A DNA stretch of 16,600 bases from Candidatus Pygmaiobacter gallistercoris (GCA_019113125.1 DXIA01000043.1:1-16600), one strand, 5' to 3'. Numbered from the stretch's first letter, positions 8,836-15,809 are shown. Made by a program: numbers and translations. The notes: generated by a model not told the origin, from the letters alone.

Positions 8836-9399
8836 GTGGAACAAGAATTTCTCGGCGGCTATACCGCCGGCTGGTGGGCGGCGGCGCAAAAGAACCGCCG
8901 GCTGGTGCGCCGGTACAACACGATCGACCCCGAGGACCTTTGGGGCCGGTATCAGCTGCTCTGCGCGTTGCTGGGACGATGCGATGAGAAGACGCTGATC
9001 GAGCCGCCGTTTTACTGCGACAACGGCAAAAATATCCGGGTGGGCAGCAACTTTTACGCGAACTACAACCTTGTAATTCTCGACTCGGAGGCGGTCACCT
9101 TCGGCGACCGGGTGGTAATCGGTCCGAATGTGACCTTCTGCGGAGCGAGCCACCCGATCCATCCTGAGAGCCGGTTTTATGAGGATCACTATCCGGTGCT
9201 GACCGGCCCGATCACGGTGGGGGACGACGTCTGGATCGGGGCGAACGTCACCGTGATGATGGGGGTCACCATCGGCAGCGGTTCGGTCATCGGCGCGGGC
9301 AGCGTCGTGACCCGGGACGTCCCGCCCGGCTGCGTCGCGGCGGGGGTGCCCTGCCGGGTGCTGCGGCAGATCACCGAGCAGGACCGGCACACCTGGTAG
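8836..9399 (+). CDS. Hexapeptide-repeat sugar O-acetyltransferase (maltose/galactoside acetyltransferase family)
   Basis: 187 residues, the usual size for Maa/LacA-like enzymes that move acetyl from acetyl-CoA to a sugar hydroxyl. The short N-terminal helical domain (about 1-50) leads into a left-handed beta helix with hexapeptide repeats (IRVGSNFYANYNLVILD, VTFGDRVVIGPNVTF, ITVGDDVWIGANVTVMMGVTIGSGSVIGAGSVVT). The catalytic histidine is His106 in CGASHPIHP, and the C-terminal cap GVPCRVLRQI is typical. The start is the GTG at 8836, with GGAGG at 8824-8828. No promoter is evident between the pepD terminator and this start, so expression may depend on read-through. The true acceptor sugar is unknown. 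Confidence 0.9.
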   Translation: MEQEFLGGYTAGWWAAAQKNRRLVRRYNTIDPEDLWGRYQLLCALLGRCDEKTLIEPPFYCDNGKNIRVGSNFYANYNLVILDSEAVTFGDRVVIGPNVTFCGASHPIHPESRFYEDHYPVLTGPITVGDDVWIGANVTVMMGVTIGSGSVIGAGSVVTRDVPPGCVAAGVPCRVLRQITEQDRHTW

Positions 9400-9652
9400 A
9401 GCAAAAAAGCGGATGGTGAGGTGTGTCAGGATAAGAAAACAACGCCGTAAAAAGGCCGCTTTTGCGCGGCTGCCTCCGAACGCAAAGCGTTCGGGCGTCA
9501 AAACGTCGGGGCAGCTCTGCTGCCCGCGACATCCACAAAGGGTGCCGTATCCAACACCAAATGGCGTTGGATGAGGCGTTTTTCCTTGCACCCGCATCAA
9601 AATCGACCTTTTTACGGTGCCCTCAACATCCGGAACGGATGTTGTATGTTCT

Positions 9653-9757
9653 GCCCCAGAATTTTGGATGGAGAAAGTGCGAAGAGCGGCCCCCCAATCC
9701 TTGGTGGCTTGGGGGGCCGCTCTGAGTGCTTTCTACGCCAAAAGTCTACGGCAGAAC
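9653..9757. repeat. Core nested hairpin of the repeat element
   Basis: This 105-bp segment is repeated in inverted orientation at 16496-16600 with three differences seen by eye. Its centre is a perfect 15-bp stem AGAGCGGCCCCCCAA/TTGGGGGGCCGCTCT (9684-9724) with an 11-nt loop, and the flanks are imperfect inverted repeats of each other (TTTTGG..AGAAA against TTTCT..CCAAAA). It could act as a terminator-like or mRNA-stabilising structure for neighbouring genes. Confidence 0.85.
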
Positions 9758-9800
9758 GCAACTTTCCACAGGAAAGTTTCACTTCCCGCAGGGAAGTTGC
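9758..9800. repeat. 43-nt double-hairpin module present in copy A only
   Basis: The outer stem GCAA/TTGC encloses two hairpins, CTTTCC-ACA-GGAAAG and CTTCCC-GCA-GGGAAG, forming a three-way junction. Copy B has only AACG between the terminal repeat and the core at this place, so this module is a discrete insertion or loss. Confidence 0.75.
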
Positions 9801-9877
9801 GTTTTCTTATCCTGCCACACCTTTTGGCGCTTTTCCCTCGTATCCAGAGGGGGAAGGAAGGGATCACGATGGGAAAG

Positions 9878-9906
9878 ACATAACCGATCCCCTCGCCGCA
9901 TAGATT
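9878..9906 (+). promoter_or_regulatory. Possible sigma-E (mother-cell) promoter for spoIIP
   Basis: ACATAACC (9878-9885) and CATAGATT (9899-9906), 13 bp apart, resemble the sigma-E pattern (ATA-type -35, CATACAAT-type -10). spoIIP is sigma-E dependent in Bacillus subtilis. The match is partial and by eye. Confidence 0.35.
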
Positions 9907-9925
9907 GTTGGGGAGAAGAAAACAA

Positions 9926-9961
9926 GGGGCCGCCGGGCAGCGGAGGATTGCCGGCGGCCCC
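9926..9961 (+). other. Strong GC hairpin in the spoIIP leader
   Basis: An 11-bp perfect stem GGGGCCGCCGG/CCGGCGGCCCC ends 23 nt before the spoIIP ATG. No T run follows, so it is not a standard terminator. The rest of 9824-9984 holds a weaker hairpin (9830-9856) and no gene. Confidence 0.6.
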
Positions 9962-9984
9962 GCCGCAACCCCCGGGAGCCGAGC

Positions 9985-11088
9985 ATGAGAAGAAGACGAA
10001 TCAAAAAAATCCTGTTTTCAATTTTGACCCTGATCATCGGAGCGTCGGGCCTGATCGCCGCCCTGACGGTGCTCCCCGCACGGGGAGTTCTGCTTGAGAC
10101 CGCCGCCTACGCGGGCAGCTTTTTCGCATCGCCCCGCACCGCGCTCGCGGCGATGGGACAGACCTGGGCGGACGAGCATTCCACAGAGGAGACCGCCGGC
10201 TCCGCCGGCGGGTTCTGGATGCAGCTGCCCAAGCAGCAGGCGGAGGAGGAGACCGCACAGCCCCAGCAGACCCAGCAGACCCCGCCCGAGGGATCGGCAC
10301 CGGTGGAGGAGACGACCTACTCCGCCTCGGTCGGGGGGATCTATCTCGCGGCGGGGGCGGGGATCCTCAAGAATATGACCGAGCTGCCCGCCGCCGAGGT
10401 CGAGGCGGAGATCGGCCAGCCGCTGCCCTTCTCGATCGAGCTGGATTCCGACCAGCCGCAGGTGCTCATCATGCACAGCCACACCACCGAGTGCTACCGC
10501 TCGGCCGAGGGGCTCTGGTATGATCCGGCCGAGAGCTTTCGCACCACCGACAACAGCCGCAACATGGTCTCGGTCGGGGCTGAAATTGCGGCGGTGCTCA
10601 ATGCGGCCGGCATCAACACGATTCAGGACACCACCCAGCACGACTACCCCTCCTACAACGGCAGCTATGACCGCAGCGAGGTCACGGTGCAGGGCTATCT
10701 CGACCGGTATCCCTCGATCAAGGTGGTGCTGGACATCCACCGGGACGCGATCCAGCGGCAGGACGGCACCGGAATCGCCCCGGTGACGGTGATCAACGGG
10801 GAGAAGACCGCACAGGTCATGATCATCTGCGGGGCGGACAACGGCAGTATGGGGATGCCGAACTACAAGCAGAACCTCCGGTTTGCCGCCGCGTTGCAGG
10901 ACCGGATGGCGACGATGTTTCCCACCCTGGCCCGGCCGGTGCTCTTCGACTACCGCAACTACAACCAGCAGCTGACCACCGGCAGCCTGCTGATCGAGAT
11001 GGGCAGCCATGTCAATACGCTGGCCGAGGCCAAAGCGGCCGGCCGGTTTGTGGGGCAGGCGCTGGCGGATCTGCTGGCAAACGGATAA
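9985..11088 (+). CDS. spoIIP: Stage II sporulation protein P
   Basis: 367 residues. SpoIIP is the amidase/endopeptidase of the SpoIID-SpoIIM-SpoIIP machine that thins septal peptidoglycan and drives forespore engulfment. A basic N-terminus (MRRRRIKK) and one membrane helix (about 9-29) anchor it to the mother-cell membrane. A Gln/Glu/Pro-rich linker (about 60-110) precedes the amidase domain. Catalytic zinc-site motifs are visible: HSHTTE at 164-169, DIHRDA from 250 and EMGSHVNT from 338 (Glu338, His342), all in the expected order. The ATG at 9985 has GGGAG at 9974-9978. There is no gpr gene beside it, unlike the Bacillus gpr-spoIIP arrangement. Its presence is the best evidence that the organism forms endospores. 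Confidence 0.96.
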   Translation: MRRRRIKKILFSILTLIIGASGLIAALTVLPARGVLLETAAYAGSFFASPRTALAAMGQTWADEHSTEETAGSAGGFWMQLPKQQAEEETAQPQQTQQTPPEGSAPVEETTYSASVGGIYLAAGAGILKNMTELPAAEVEAEIGQPLPFSIELDSDQPQVLIMHSHTTECYRSAEGLWYDPAESFRTTDNSRNMVSVGAEIAAVLNAAGINTIQDTTQHDYPSYNGSYDRSEVTVQGYLDRYPSIKVVLDIHRDAIQRQDGTGIAPVTVINGEKTAQVMIICGADNGSMGMPNYKQNLRFAAALQDRMATMFPTLARPVLFDYRNYNQQLTTGSLLIEMGSHVNTLAEAKAAGRFVGQALADLLANG

Positions 11089-11090
11089 AA

Positions 11091-11122
11091 AACAGCCTGG
11101 ATTCAAACGAATCCAGGCTGTT
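11091..11122. terminator. Terminator between convergent spoIIP and M20 amidohydrolase genes
   Basis: A 13-bp perfect stem AACAGCCTGGATT/AATCCAGGCTGTT with a 6-nt loop. On the - strand it runs into TTTTTT, making it the terminator of the amidohydrolase operon; on + the following sequence is only moderately T-rich. Confidence 0.85.
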
Positions 11123-11136
11123 CTGCTATTGTGCAA

Positions 11137-12336
11137 TCAGTTCTTCTCGCGGTCGATCCAGTTACAGACCTCCTGCCAGAGCGCGGGATCGGAAACCGCG
11201 TCGACGGCGGTCGCGGCCATCGCCTTGACCCCGCGGTTGAGCGCGGTATAGGCGGCTGGGCTGTTGACGTCGGCGAGGAAGGCCTCGTCATGGCAGCGGG
11301 CGCCGTCGGTGTTGCCGGCGGCCATCGGGACGTAGAAGGTCGGGCAGACCTGAGAGACGTTGCCGATGTCGGTCGAGCCGCCGACGTTGGGATCGCTCTC
11401 CTCAAAATCGGTCTCACCTGCGGCGCGCAGGTTTGCCTCCATATAAGAGCGCAGCGGTTCGCAGTTGTTCAGGTCGTCGAAGGAGTTCTCAAAGAAACGG
11501 TAGCTCATCTTCGCGCCGGTCATCAGCTCGGCGCCGCGGGCGATGTTGATGACCTTCTCGGTCAGCCCGTTGAGATAGTCCCGATGGGCCGAGCGGATAT
11601 AAAATTTGGCGACGCAGTGGCTCGGCACGATGTTCGGGGCGACGCCGCCCTCCGAGATGATGCCGTGCATCCGGACATCGGGGGTGACATGCTGGCGCAG
11701 ACAGTTGATGCCGGCAAAGGTCAGGTTACAGGCGTCCAGTGCATTGATGCCCCGCTGGGGTGCGGCTGCGGCGTGGGCGGCCCGCCCCTCGAAGGTGAAC
11801 TCGACGCTGTCCATCGCCTGTGAGTGGGGTTGCAGCTCGGTGTGGGCGCTCAGATGCATCTGGAGCACCAGGTCGATGTCGTCAAAAGCGCCGGCCTGAA
11901 TCAGATTGATCTTGCCACCGATCGTCTCCTCCGCCGGGGTGCCGATCCAGACGGCGCGGCAGCCCAGCTCGTCGGCGATCCGGCCCAGCACCACCGCTGC
12001 GCCGAAGGTGACCGCGGCAATCCAGTTGTGGCCGCAGGCGTGGCCGTTTTCGTTCTTGCAGGGACCGTAGCCGGGCAGTGCGTCATACTCGGCGAGGAAG
12101 GCGATCCGGGGCCCCTTGTCGCCCTTTTCCGCCCGGAATGCAGTCTCCATGCCGCCGTAGGGTTTGGTGACGGTAAAGCCCTGCTCGGCGATCGCCTTTG
12201 CAAGATAGTCCGCCGTCCAGAACTCCTCCATCCCGAGCTCGGGGTGGTGGAAGACGGTGTCGCAGACCGCCTCAAACTGCGGCTGCAGCTCGTCTGCCAG
12301 TGAAAATACCTTCTCTTTGAGCAGTTTTGCGTCCAT
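11137..12336 (-). CDS. M20 family amidohydrolase, AbgB/PM20D2 (ACY1L2)-like
   Basis: 399 residues. M20 enzymes of this branch are di-metal hydrolases of amide bonds in aminoacyl conjugates. Visible sites are AEYDALPG (82-89), the NGHACGHN metal/Cys site at 97-104, the Glu pair 136-137 in TPAEETIGG, QMHL (159-162), the lid segment GRAAHAAAAPQRGINALDA, and STDIGNVSQVCPTF near the end, typical of the AbgB/PM20D2 group. Known members cleave p-aminobenzoyl-glutamate (AbgB) or beta-alanyl-lysine and related basic dipeptides (mammalian PM20D2). The ATG at 12336 is chosen because AAAGGA lies 9 nt upstream. It begins 19 bp after the transporter stop and lies in the same lysine-riboswitch transcript. 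Inference: it frees lysine from an imported lysine conjugate. An N-acyl-lysine or N-acetyl-diaminopimelate substrate is an alternative. Confidence 0.85.
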   Translation of the reverse strand: MDAKLLKEKVFSLADELQPQFEAVCDTVFHHPELGMEEFWTADYLAKAIAEQGFTVTKPYGGMETAFRAEKGDKGPRIAFLAEYDALPGYGPCKNENGHACGHNWIAAVTFGAAVVLGRIADELGCRAVWIGTPAEETIGGKINLIQAGAFDDIDLVLQMHLSAHTELQPHSQAMDSVEFTFEGRAAHAAAAPQRGINALDACNLTFAGINCLRQHVTPDVRMHGIISEGGVAPNIVPSHCVAKFYIRSAHRDYLNGLTEKVINIARGAELMTGAKMSYRFFENSFDDLNNCEPLRSYMEANLRAAGETDFEESDPNVGGSTDIGNVSQVCPTFYVPMAAGNTDGARCHDEAFLADVNSPAAYTALNRGVKAMAATAVDAVSDPALWQEVCNWIDREKN

Positions 12337-12355
12337 TGTAAACCGTCCTTTCAGA

Positions 12356-13774
12356 TCAGACATAGTTGATTGCGACCGCACCGCAAATCAGAATCACCTG
12401 GGCGAGGAACATAAAACCGAACATCGGAGCGACAAATTTGTACCACTTGTTGACCGGGACGCCCATGATGCCGCACATGGTGCAGACCGAGGTCGGCCAG
12501 AACATGTTGGAGAACCCGTCGCCGAACTGGAAGGCGAGCACCGCCGTCTGGCGGGACAGGCCGATCATATCGGCAAGCGGGGCCATCAGCGGCATGGTGA
12601 CCGCGGCCTGGCCGCTGCCGGAGGGGATGAAGAAGTTGACGATGTTCTGGACCACCAGCATGCCGACTGCGCTCAGGTAGCCGCTGGTGCCCTGCAGCAG
12701 CGAGGAGAGGAAGTAGACGATGGTGTCGATGATGCAGGCATCCTCCATCACGATCAGGATCGAGCGGGAGATGCCGACCGCCAGCGCGCCGAACAAAACG
12801 CCTCTGCCCGCCTCGAGGAAGGTCGCGGCAATCTTGCTGGGGCCAAAGCCGCCGACCAGACCGACGACGATCATCATCACGAGGAACATGCCGGCCAGCT
12901 GGTTGATGTACCAGCCATAGCTGACGGTGCCGTAGAGCAGCAGCGCGATGGTGAAGATGAAGAGAACGCCGCAGAGTTTCTGGCGGACGGTAGCTTTGGT
13001 CGCGCGCAGCCGCTCGTGGTCGGCATTCTCGCCCAGCTCCCGCTCCTCACCGTAGAGGATGCTCTTGGTGGGGTCTTTCTTGACCCGGTGCGCATACCAC
13101 ATCGTGTAGCCGATGGCAATTGCCCCGAAGACGACGGCGCAGAAGATGCGGTAGAAAATACCGCTGGCATACTCGACCCCGGCAATCTGCTGGGCGACGC
13201 CGATGGTGAAGGGGTTGAGGGTGGCGGCGGCAAAGCCGGTGGCCGCACCGACATAGACCATCGCGCTGCCGACGATCGCATCATAGCCCATCGCGATCGC
13301 GAGACCGATGAAGATCGGCACCATGCCGTAGGTCTCCTCGAGGATGCCGACGGTGGATCCGAGGAAGATGAAGAGGGTCATGCAGACCGGGATCAGGATC
13401 GAGATCCGCTTGCCGAAGATCCGCAAAAGGCCGCCGATCAGCGCGTCAAAGGTGCCGTTTTTGATCAGCATATAGACAAAGCCGTAGGCGAAGACGATGA
13501 AGAAGATGATGTCCGCCGCACTGATAAAGCCCTCCTGAATGTCGACAAAGAGCTGGAACGGAGAAACCGGCTTTTGATCGACATAGTGGAAGGTGCCGGG
13601 CACCACGACCTCCCGGCCGCTGGTCGGGTCAACCGCCCGGTCGAACTGACCGGCCGGGATGATGTAGGACATGATTGCCATCAATACGATAATACAGAAG
13701 ATGATGACGTAGGAGTGGGGGAAACGGAAGTTGCTGGAAAGCCCTCTCCTTTTTTTGACCTGATTCTCTTGCAT
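12356..13774 (-). CDS. YfcC/DcuC-family membrane transporter, lysine-riboswitch controlled
   Basis: 472 residues with about 11-12 membrane helices. The N-terminus FRFPHSYVIIFCIIVLMAIMSYIIPAGQFDR, then REVVVPGTFHYVDQKPVSPFQLF, is diagnostic of the YfcC branch of the C4-dicarboxylate carrier DcuC/ArsB-NhaD group. Other conserved parts are ETYGMVPIFIGLAIAMGYD and the C-terminal FFIPSGSGQAAVTMPLMAPLAD, a substrate/ion-site hairpin with Ser-Gly-Ser-Gly. Family members are poorly characterised; peptide or amino-acid substrates are suspected because they often neighbour M20 peptidases. The ATG at 13774 has GAAAGGAG 7 nt upstream. A lysine riboswitch and terminator precede it and an M20 amidohydrolase follows, so the substrate is probably lysine or a lysine conjugate. 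This is inference from regulation, not from residues. Confidence 0.85.
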   Translation of the reverse strand: MQENQVKKRRGLSSNFRFPHSYVIIFCIIVLMAIMSYIIPAGQFDRAVDPTSGREVVVPGTFHYVDQKPVSPFQLFVDIQEGFISAADIIFFIVFAYGFVYMLIKNGTFDALIGGLLRIFGKRISILIPVCMTLFIFLGSTVGILEETYGMVPIFIGLAIAMGYDAIVGSAMVYVGAATGFAAATLNPFTIGVAQQIAGVEYASGIFYRIFCAVVFGAIAIGYTMWYAHRVKKDPTKSILYGEERELGENADHERLRATKATVRQKLCGVLFIFTIALLLYGTVSYGWYINQLAGMFLVMMIVVGLVGGFGPSKIAATFLEAGRGVLFGALAVGISRSILIVMEDACIIDTIVYFLSSLLQGTSGYLSAVGMLVVQNIVNFFIPSGSGQAAVTMPLMAPLADMIGLSRQTAVLAFQFGDGFSNMFWPTSVCTMCGIMGVPVNKWYKFVAPMFGFMFLAQVILICGAVAINYV

Positions 13775-13845
13775 GATAGACTCCTTTCAAAACCAAAACA
13801 CAAGGGGCTGCCGGCGCCCGACCGATGCGGATACTTTTTGTCCAT

Positions 13846-13891
13846 GACAGACAAAAAGCCCTCAGCGTTTTCAAGGAAAACGCTGAGGGCT
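13846..13891 (-). terminator. Lysine riboswitch expression-platform terminator
   Basis: On the - strand a 15-bp perfect stem (AGCCCTCAGCGTTTT, 13891-13877, with 13871-13857) is followed by TTTTTGTCTGTC. It lies about 100 nt after the aptamer and about 80 nt before the transporter start. Confidence 0.92.
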
Positions 13892-13989
13892 CAAACTCCG
13901 TTTACAATTGGCCCCGCATCTTCCTCAACGCAAGAGCGCGGCAGCCAAAACCCTGCCCCCTCGAAAAGGGACAGCAGCTCTATTCTGCC

Positions 13990-14160
13990 GCAATAGCGCT
14001 CCCCCCCGGCCCGGCAATGCCGGGGGGACAGTCCTGCACCTGTTCGATGCAGACCCAGCAGAGGGTTTGACCTCTCCACTTCGGCGCTGGTGCCTTTTAC
14101 CGGGATTCTCAGGCTTTCGGCCTCCCCCCGGCGACTCATCAACAGCGCGCCTCTACCTCT
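13990..14160 (-). promoter_or_regulatory. Lysine riboswitch (L-box) aptamer
   Basis: Read on the - strand the order matches the L-box: GGTAGAGGCGC opens P1/P2; GATGAGTCG lies in the P2 internal turn; GAATCCCGGTAAAAGGCACC, AGCGCCGAAG and a hairpin around GAGAGG..CCTCT form P2/P3; TGGGTCTGCATCGAACAGG and TGCAGGACTGTC make P4; a GC-rich hairpin makes P5; GGAGCGCTATT closes P1 (GGTAG with CTATT). GCCGAAG and GGACTGTC are among the most conserved parts. Known L-boxes bind lysine and reduce expression of lysine synthesis or uptake genes. A 7-bp stem next to P1 (13985-13991 with 13938-13944) may be part of the switching platform. Confidence 0.93.
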
Positions 14161-14178
14161 TTGTCGAGGTTTACAGAG

Positions 14179-14208
14179 AATATAGCATGAATTTGTGCTA
14201 AAAGTCAA
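14179..14208 (-). promoter_or_regulatory. Promoter for the lysine riboswitch operon
   Basis: TTGACT (14208-14203) and TATATT (14184-14179) on the - strand with an 18-bp spacer, directly upstream of the aptamer. Confidence 0.75.
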
Positions 14209-14217
14209 TATCAAATC

Positions 14218-14242
14218 CAGGGGAAATTTCAAATTTTCCCTG
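14218..14242. promoter_or_regulatory. 25-bp near-perfect palindrome between divergent promoters
   Basis: CAGGGGAAATTT, a central C, then AAATTTTCCCTG: 11 of 12 arm positions are complementary. It lies 10 bp upstream of the -35 box of the lysine operon. No T run follows in either direction, so a protein-binding operator is a better guess than a terminator. Confidence 0.55.
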
Positions 14243-14276
14243 ATTTTCTGCGGTCTTTTTTGCATTTGGCAAAATC

Positions 14277-14305
14277 AACAACTTTGCCCTTTACACAAAG
14301 TTGTT
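14277..14305. promoter_or_regulatory. Perfect 10-bp inverted repeat around the asnS -35 box (candidate operator)
   Basis: AACAACTTTG (14277-14286) and CAAAGTTGTT (14296-14305) flank a 9-bp spacer that contains the -35 hexamer TTTACA exactly at 14290-14295. A dimeric repressor bound here would block RNA polymerase. The following TTTT also makes it terminator-like, but no upstream + strand gene needs one. Confidence 0.6.
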
Positions 14306-14318
14306 TTTTCTCTATAAT
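14290..14318 (+). promoter_or_regulatory. Promoter for asnS and the GntR-type regulator
   Basis: TTTACA (14290-14295), a 17-bp spacer and a perfect TATAAT (14313-14318). The leader to the ATG at 14387 is only about 60 nt. Confidence 0.85.
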
Positions 14319-14386
14319 GAATACATACTGCAAGCGGTTTGACCGCCGCTGAGAAAAAAGCAAGAAACAGGAGTGGATCAGATAAT

Positions 14387-15772
14387 ATGAAACGATGCGA
14401 AATCGCCTCTCTCCTTGCCGCGCCCCCCGCGAGTGGCACTGTGGTGACGGTGGCAGGCTGGGCCAAAACGGTGCGGGACTCCAAAAACATCGGATTTATC
14501 GCGCTGTCGGACGGCAGCAGTTTCAAGAACCTGCAGGTCGTCTTTGAGGCGGCAAAGCTGGAGAACTTTCGAGAGATCGCAAAATGTGGCGTCGGCACCG
14601 CGCTGGTGGTCACCGGCCGGATCGTGCTGACCCCCGAGGCGAAACAGCCGCTTGAGATCAACGCCGATCGGATCGAGGTCGAGGGGGTCTGCCCGCCGGA
14701 GTACCCGCTGCAGAAAAAGCGGCACACGGTGGAATTTCTGCGCACGATGCCCCATCTGCGGGCGCGGACCAATACCTTTGCCGCCGCCTTCCGGGTGCGG
14801 GGCGAGGCGGCCTTTGCGCTGCATGAGTTTTTCCACAAGAACGGGTTTGTCTATGTTCACACCCCGCTGATCACCGGCTCCGACTGCGAGGGCGCGGGGG
14901 AGATGTTCCGGGTCACCACCCTCGATGCGGAGAACCTGCCCCGCACCGAGGGCGGCGGGGTGGATTTCACCAAGGACTTCTTCGGCCGGCCGACCAACCT
15001 GACCGTCTCGGGCCAGCTCGAGGCGGAGGCGATGGCCCTCGCGCTGGGCAAGGTCTACACCTTCGGACCCACCTTCCGGGCAGAGAACAGCAACACCCCG
15101 CGCCACGCGGCCGAGTTCTGGATGATCGAGCCGGAGATGGCCTTTGCCGATCTCAATGATTATATGGACACCGCCGAGGCGATGATCAAGTCGGTGGTGC
15201 GCCATCTGCTGGAGCGCTGCCCCGACGAGCTGGCCTTCTTCAACCAGTTCTATGACAAGACGCTGCTCGAGCGGCTCTCGGCGCTGGCCGACAGCGAGTT
15301 TGCGCGGGTCAGCTATACCGATGCGGTCGCGATTCTCGAGAAGAACAACGACAAGTTTGAGTACAAGGTCTCCTGGGGGGTCGACCTGCAGACCGAGCAC
15401 GAGCGGTTCCTCACCGAGCAGATCTACAAAAAGCCGGTCTTTGTCACCGATTACCCCAAGGAGATCAAGAGTTTCTACATGCGGCAGAACGACGACGGAA
15501 AGACGGTCGCGGCGGCGGATATGCTGGTGCCGGGGGTCGGCGAGCTGTGCGGCGGCAGCCAGCGCGAGGAGCGGCTGGAGGTGCTTGAGGCCCGGATGGA
15601 CGAGCTGGGCATGGGCAAGGAGGACTACCAGTGGTACCTCGATCTGCGGCGGTTCGGCAGTGCCAAACATGCGGGCTACGGGCTGGGATTTGAGCGGTTG
15701 CTGATGTATGTCACCGGCATCCCGAATATCCGGGACGTGCTGCCCTTCCCCCGCACCGCAGGCGGATTCTGA
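14387..15772 (+). CDS. asnS: Asparaginyl-tRNA synthetase
   Basis: 461 residues, normal for bacterial AsnRS. It charges tRNA-Asn with asparagine in the cytoplasm. An N-terminal OB-fold anticodon-binding domain (about 1-115, with [25 protein letters not shown]) is followed by the class II catalytic core. Motif 1 lies in the helix-strand region around [21 protein letters not shown]; motif 2 is [21 protein letters not shown] (from Phe230); motif 3 is [15 protein letters not shown] (from 430), ending at FPRTAGGF. The Asn-type loop differs from the AspRS pattern. The ATG at 14387 is used, with GGAG at 14370-14373, a rather long 13-nt spacing; the longer in-frame option adds 16 atypical residues. 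No T-box fits in the short leader. A regulator gene follows after 37 bp without a terminator. Confidence 0.96.
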   Translation: MKRCEIASLLAAPPASGTVVTVAGWAKTVRDSKNIGFIALSDGSSFKNLQVVFEAAKLENFREIAKCGVGTALVVTGRIVLTPEAKQPLEINADRIEVEGVCPPEYPLQKKRHTVEFLRTMPHLRARTNTFAAAFRVRGEAAFALHEFFHKNGFVYVHTPLITGSDCEGAGEMFRVTTLDAENLPRTEGGGVDFTKDFFGRPTNLTVSGQLEAEAMALALGKVYTFGPTFRAENSNTPRHAAEFWMIEPEMAFADLNDYMDTAEAMIKSVVRHLLERCPDELAFFNQFYDKTLLERLSALADSEFARVSYTDAVAILEKNNDKFEYKVSWGVDLQTEHERFLTEQIYKKPVFVTDYPKEIKSFYMRQNDDGKTVAAADMLVPGVGELCGGSQREERLEVLEARMDELGMGKEDYQWYLDLRRFGSAKHAGYGLGFERLLMYVTGIPNIRDVLPFPRTAGGF

Positions 15773-15809
15773 TTTAGCGATCCAACGACACGGGAAAGGG
15801 GGAGCGCCG

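Larger units (their letters stand above)
9418..9823. repeat. Hairpin-rich non-coding repeat with terminal inverted repeats (MITE-like), copy A
   Basis: A 406-bp unit is bounded by 23-bp inverted repeats (9418-9440 and 9801-9823) that match at 21 positions; their common core is GTGT-G/T-CAGGATAAGAAAAC. The interior is a chain of inverted repeats. The arms 9444-9457 and 9605-9618 pair around smaller perfect hairpins: CCGAACGC/GCGTTCGG (9477-9494), GGGGCAGC/GCTGCCC (9508-9525) and ATCCAAC/GTTGGAT (9549-9572). AACATCC/GGATGTT follows at 9625-9642. A large nested hairpin (9653-9757) and a double hairpin (9758-9800) complete it. Short open frames across it have no recognisable protein character. 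An inverted copy starts at 16469. It fills almost the whole gap between the acetyltransferase and spoIIP. No transposase is present; whether it is a MITE, a REP-type element or a transcribed structured RNA is not settled. Confidence 0.8.

Noticed and set aside
9477..9642. A possible CRISPR array, because of several short palindromes in a row
   Set aside because: The palindromes differ in sequence and spacing. There is no repeated unit and no cas gene nearby.
9462..10097. Several overlapping short frames in the repeat region upstream of spoIIP
   Set aside because: They run through inverted repeats, none has a good ribosome site or a recognisable protein pattern, and one reappears at the window end only because the DNA repeat does.
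12257..13996. A 579-codon open frame on + across the transporter gene
   Set aside because: It is antisense to a clear membrane transporter. The product is a low-complexity Asp/Glu/His/Arg-rich chain typical of reverse-strand frames in GC-rich genes.
13891..14265. A 124-codon - strand frame upstream of the transporter
   Set aside because: It lies over the lysine riboswitch; its bases are explained by conserved RNA structure.
14277..14310. Reading the asnS palindrome as a rho-independent terminator
   Set aside because: A T run does follow the stem, but no + strand gene lies upstream to be ended, since the neighbour is divergent, and the element overlaps a good promoter. Operator is preferred, though this is not proven.
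14319..14386. T-box leader for asnS
   Set aside because: The leader is about 60 nt, too short for a T-box, and lacks the T-box sequence and a following terminator.
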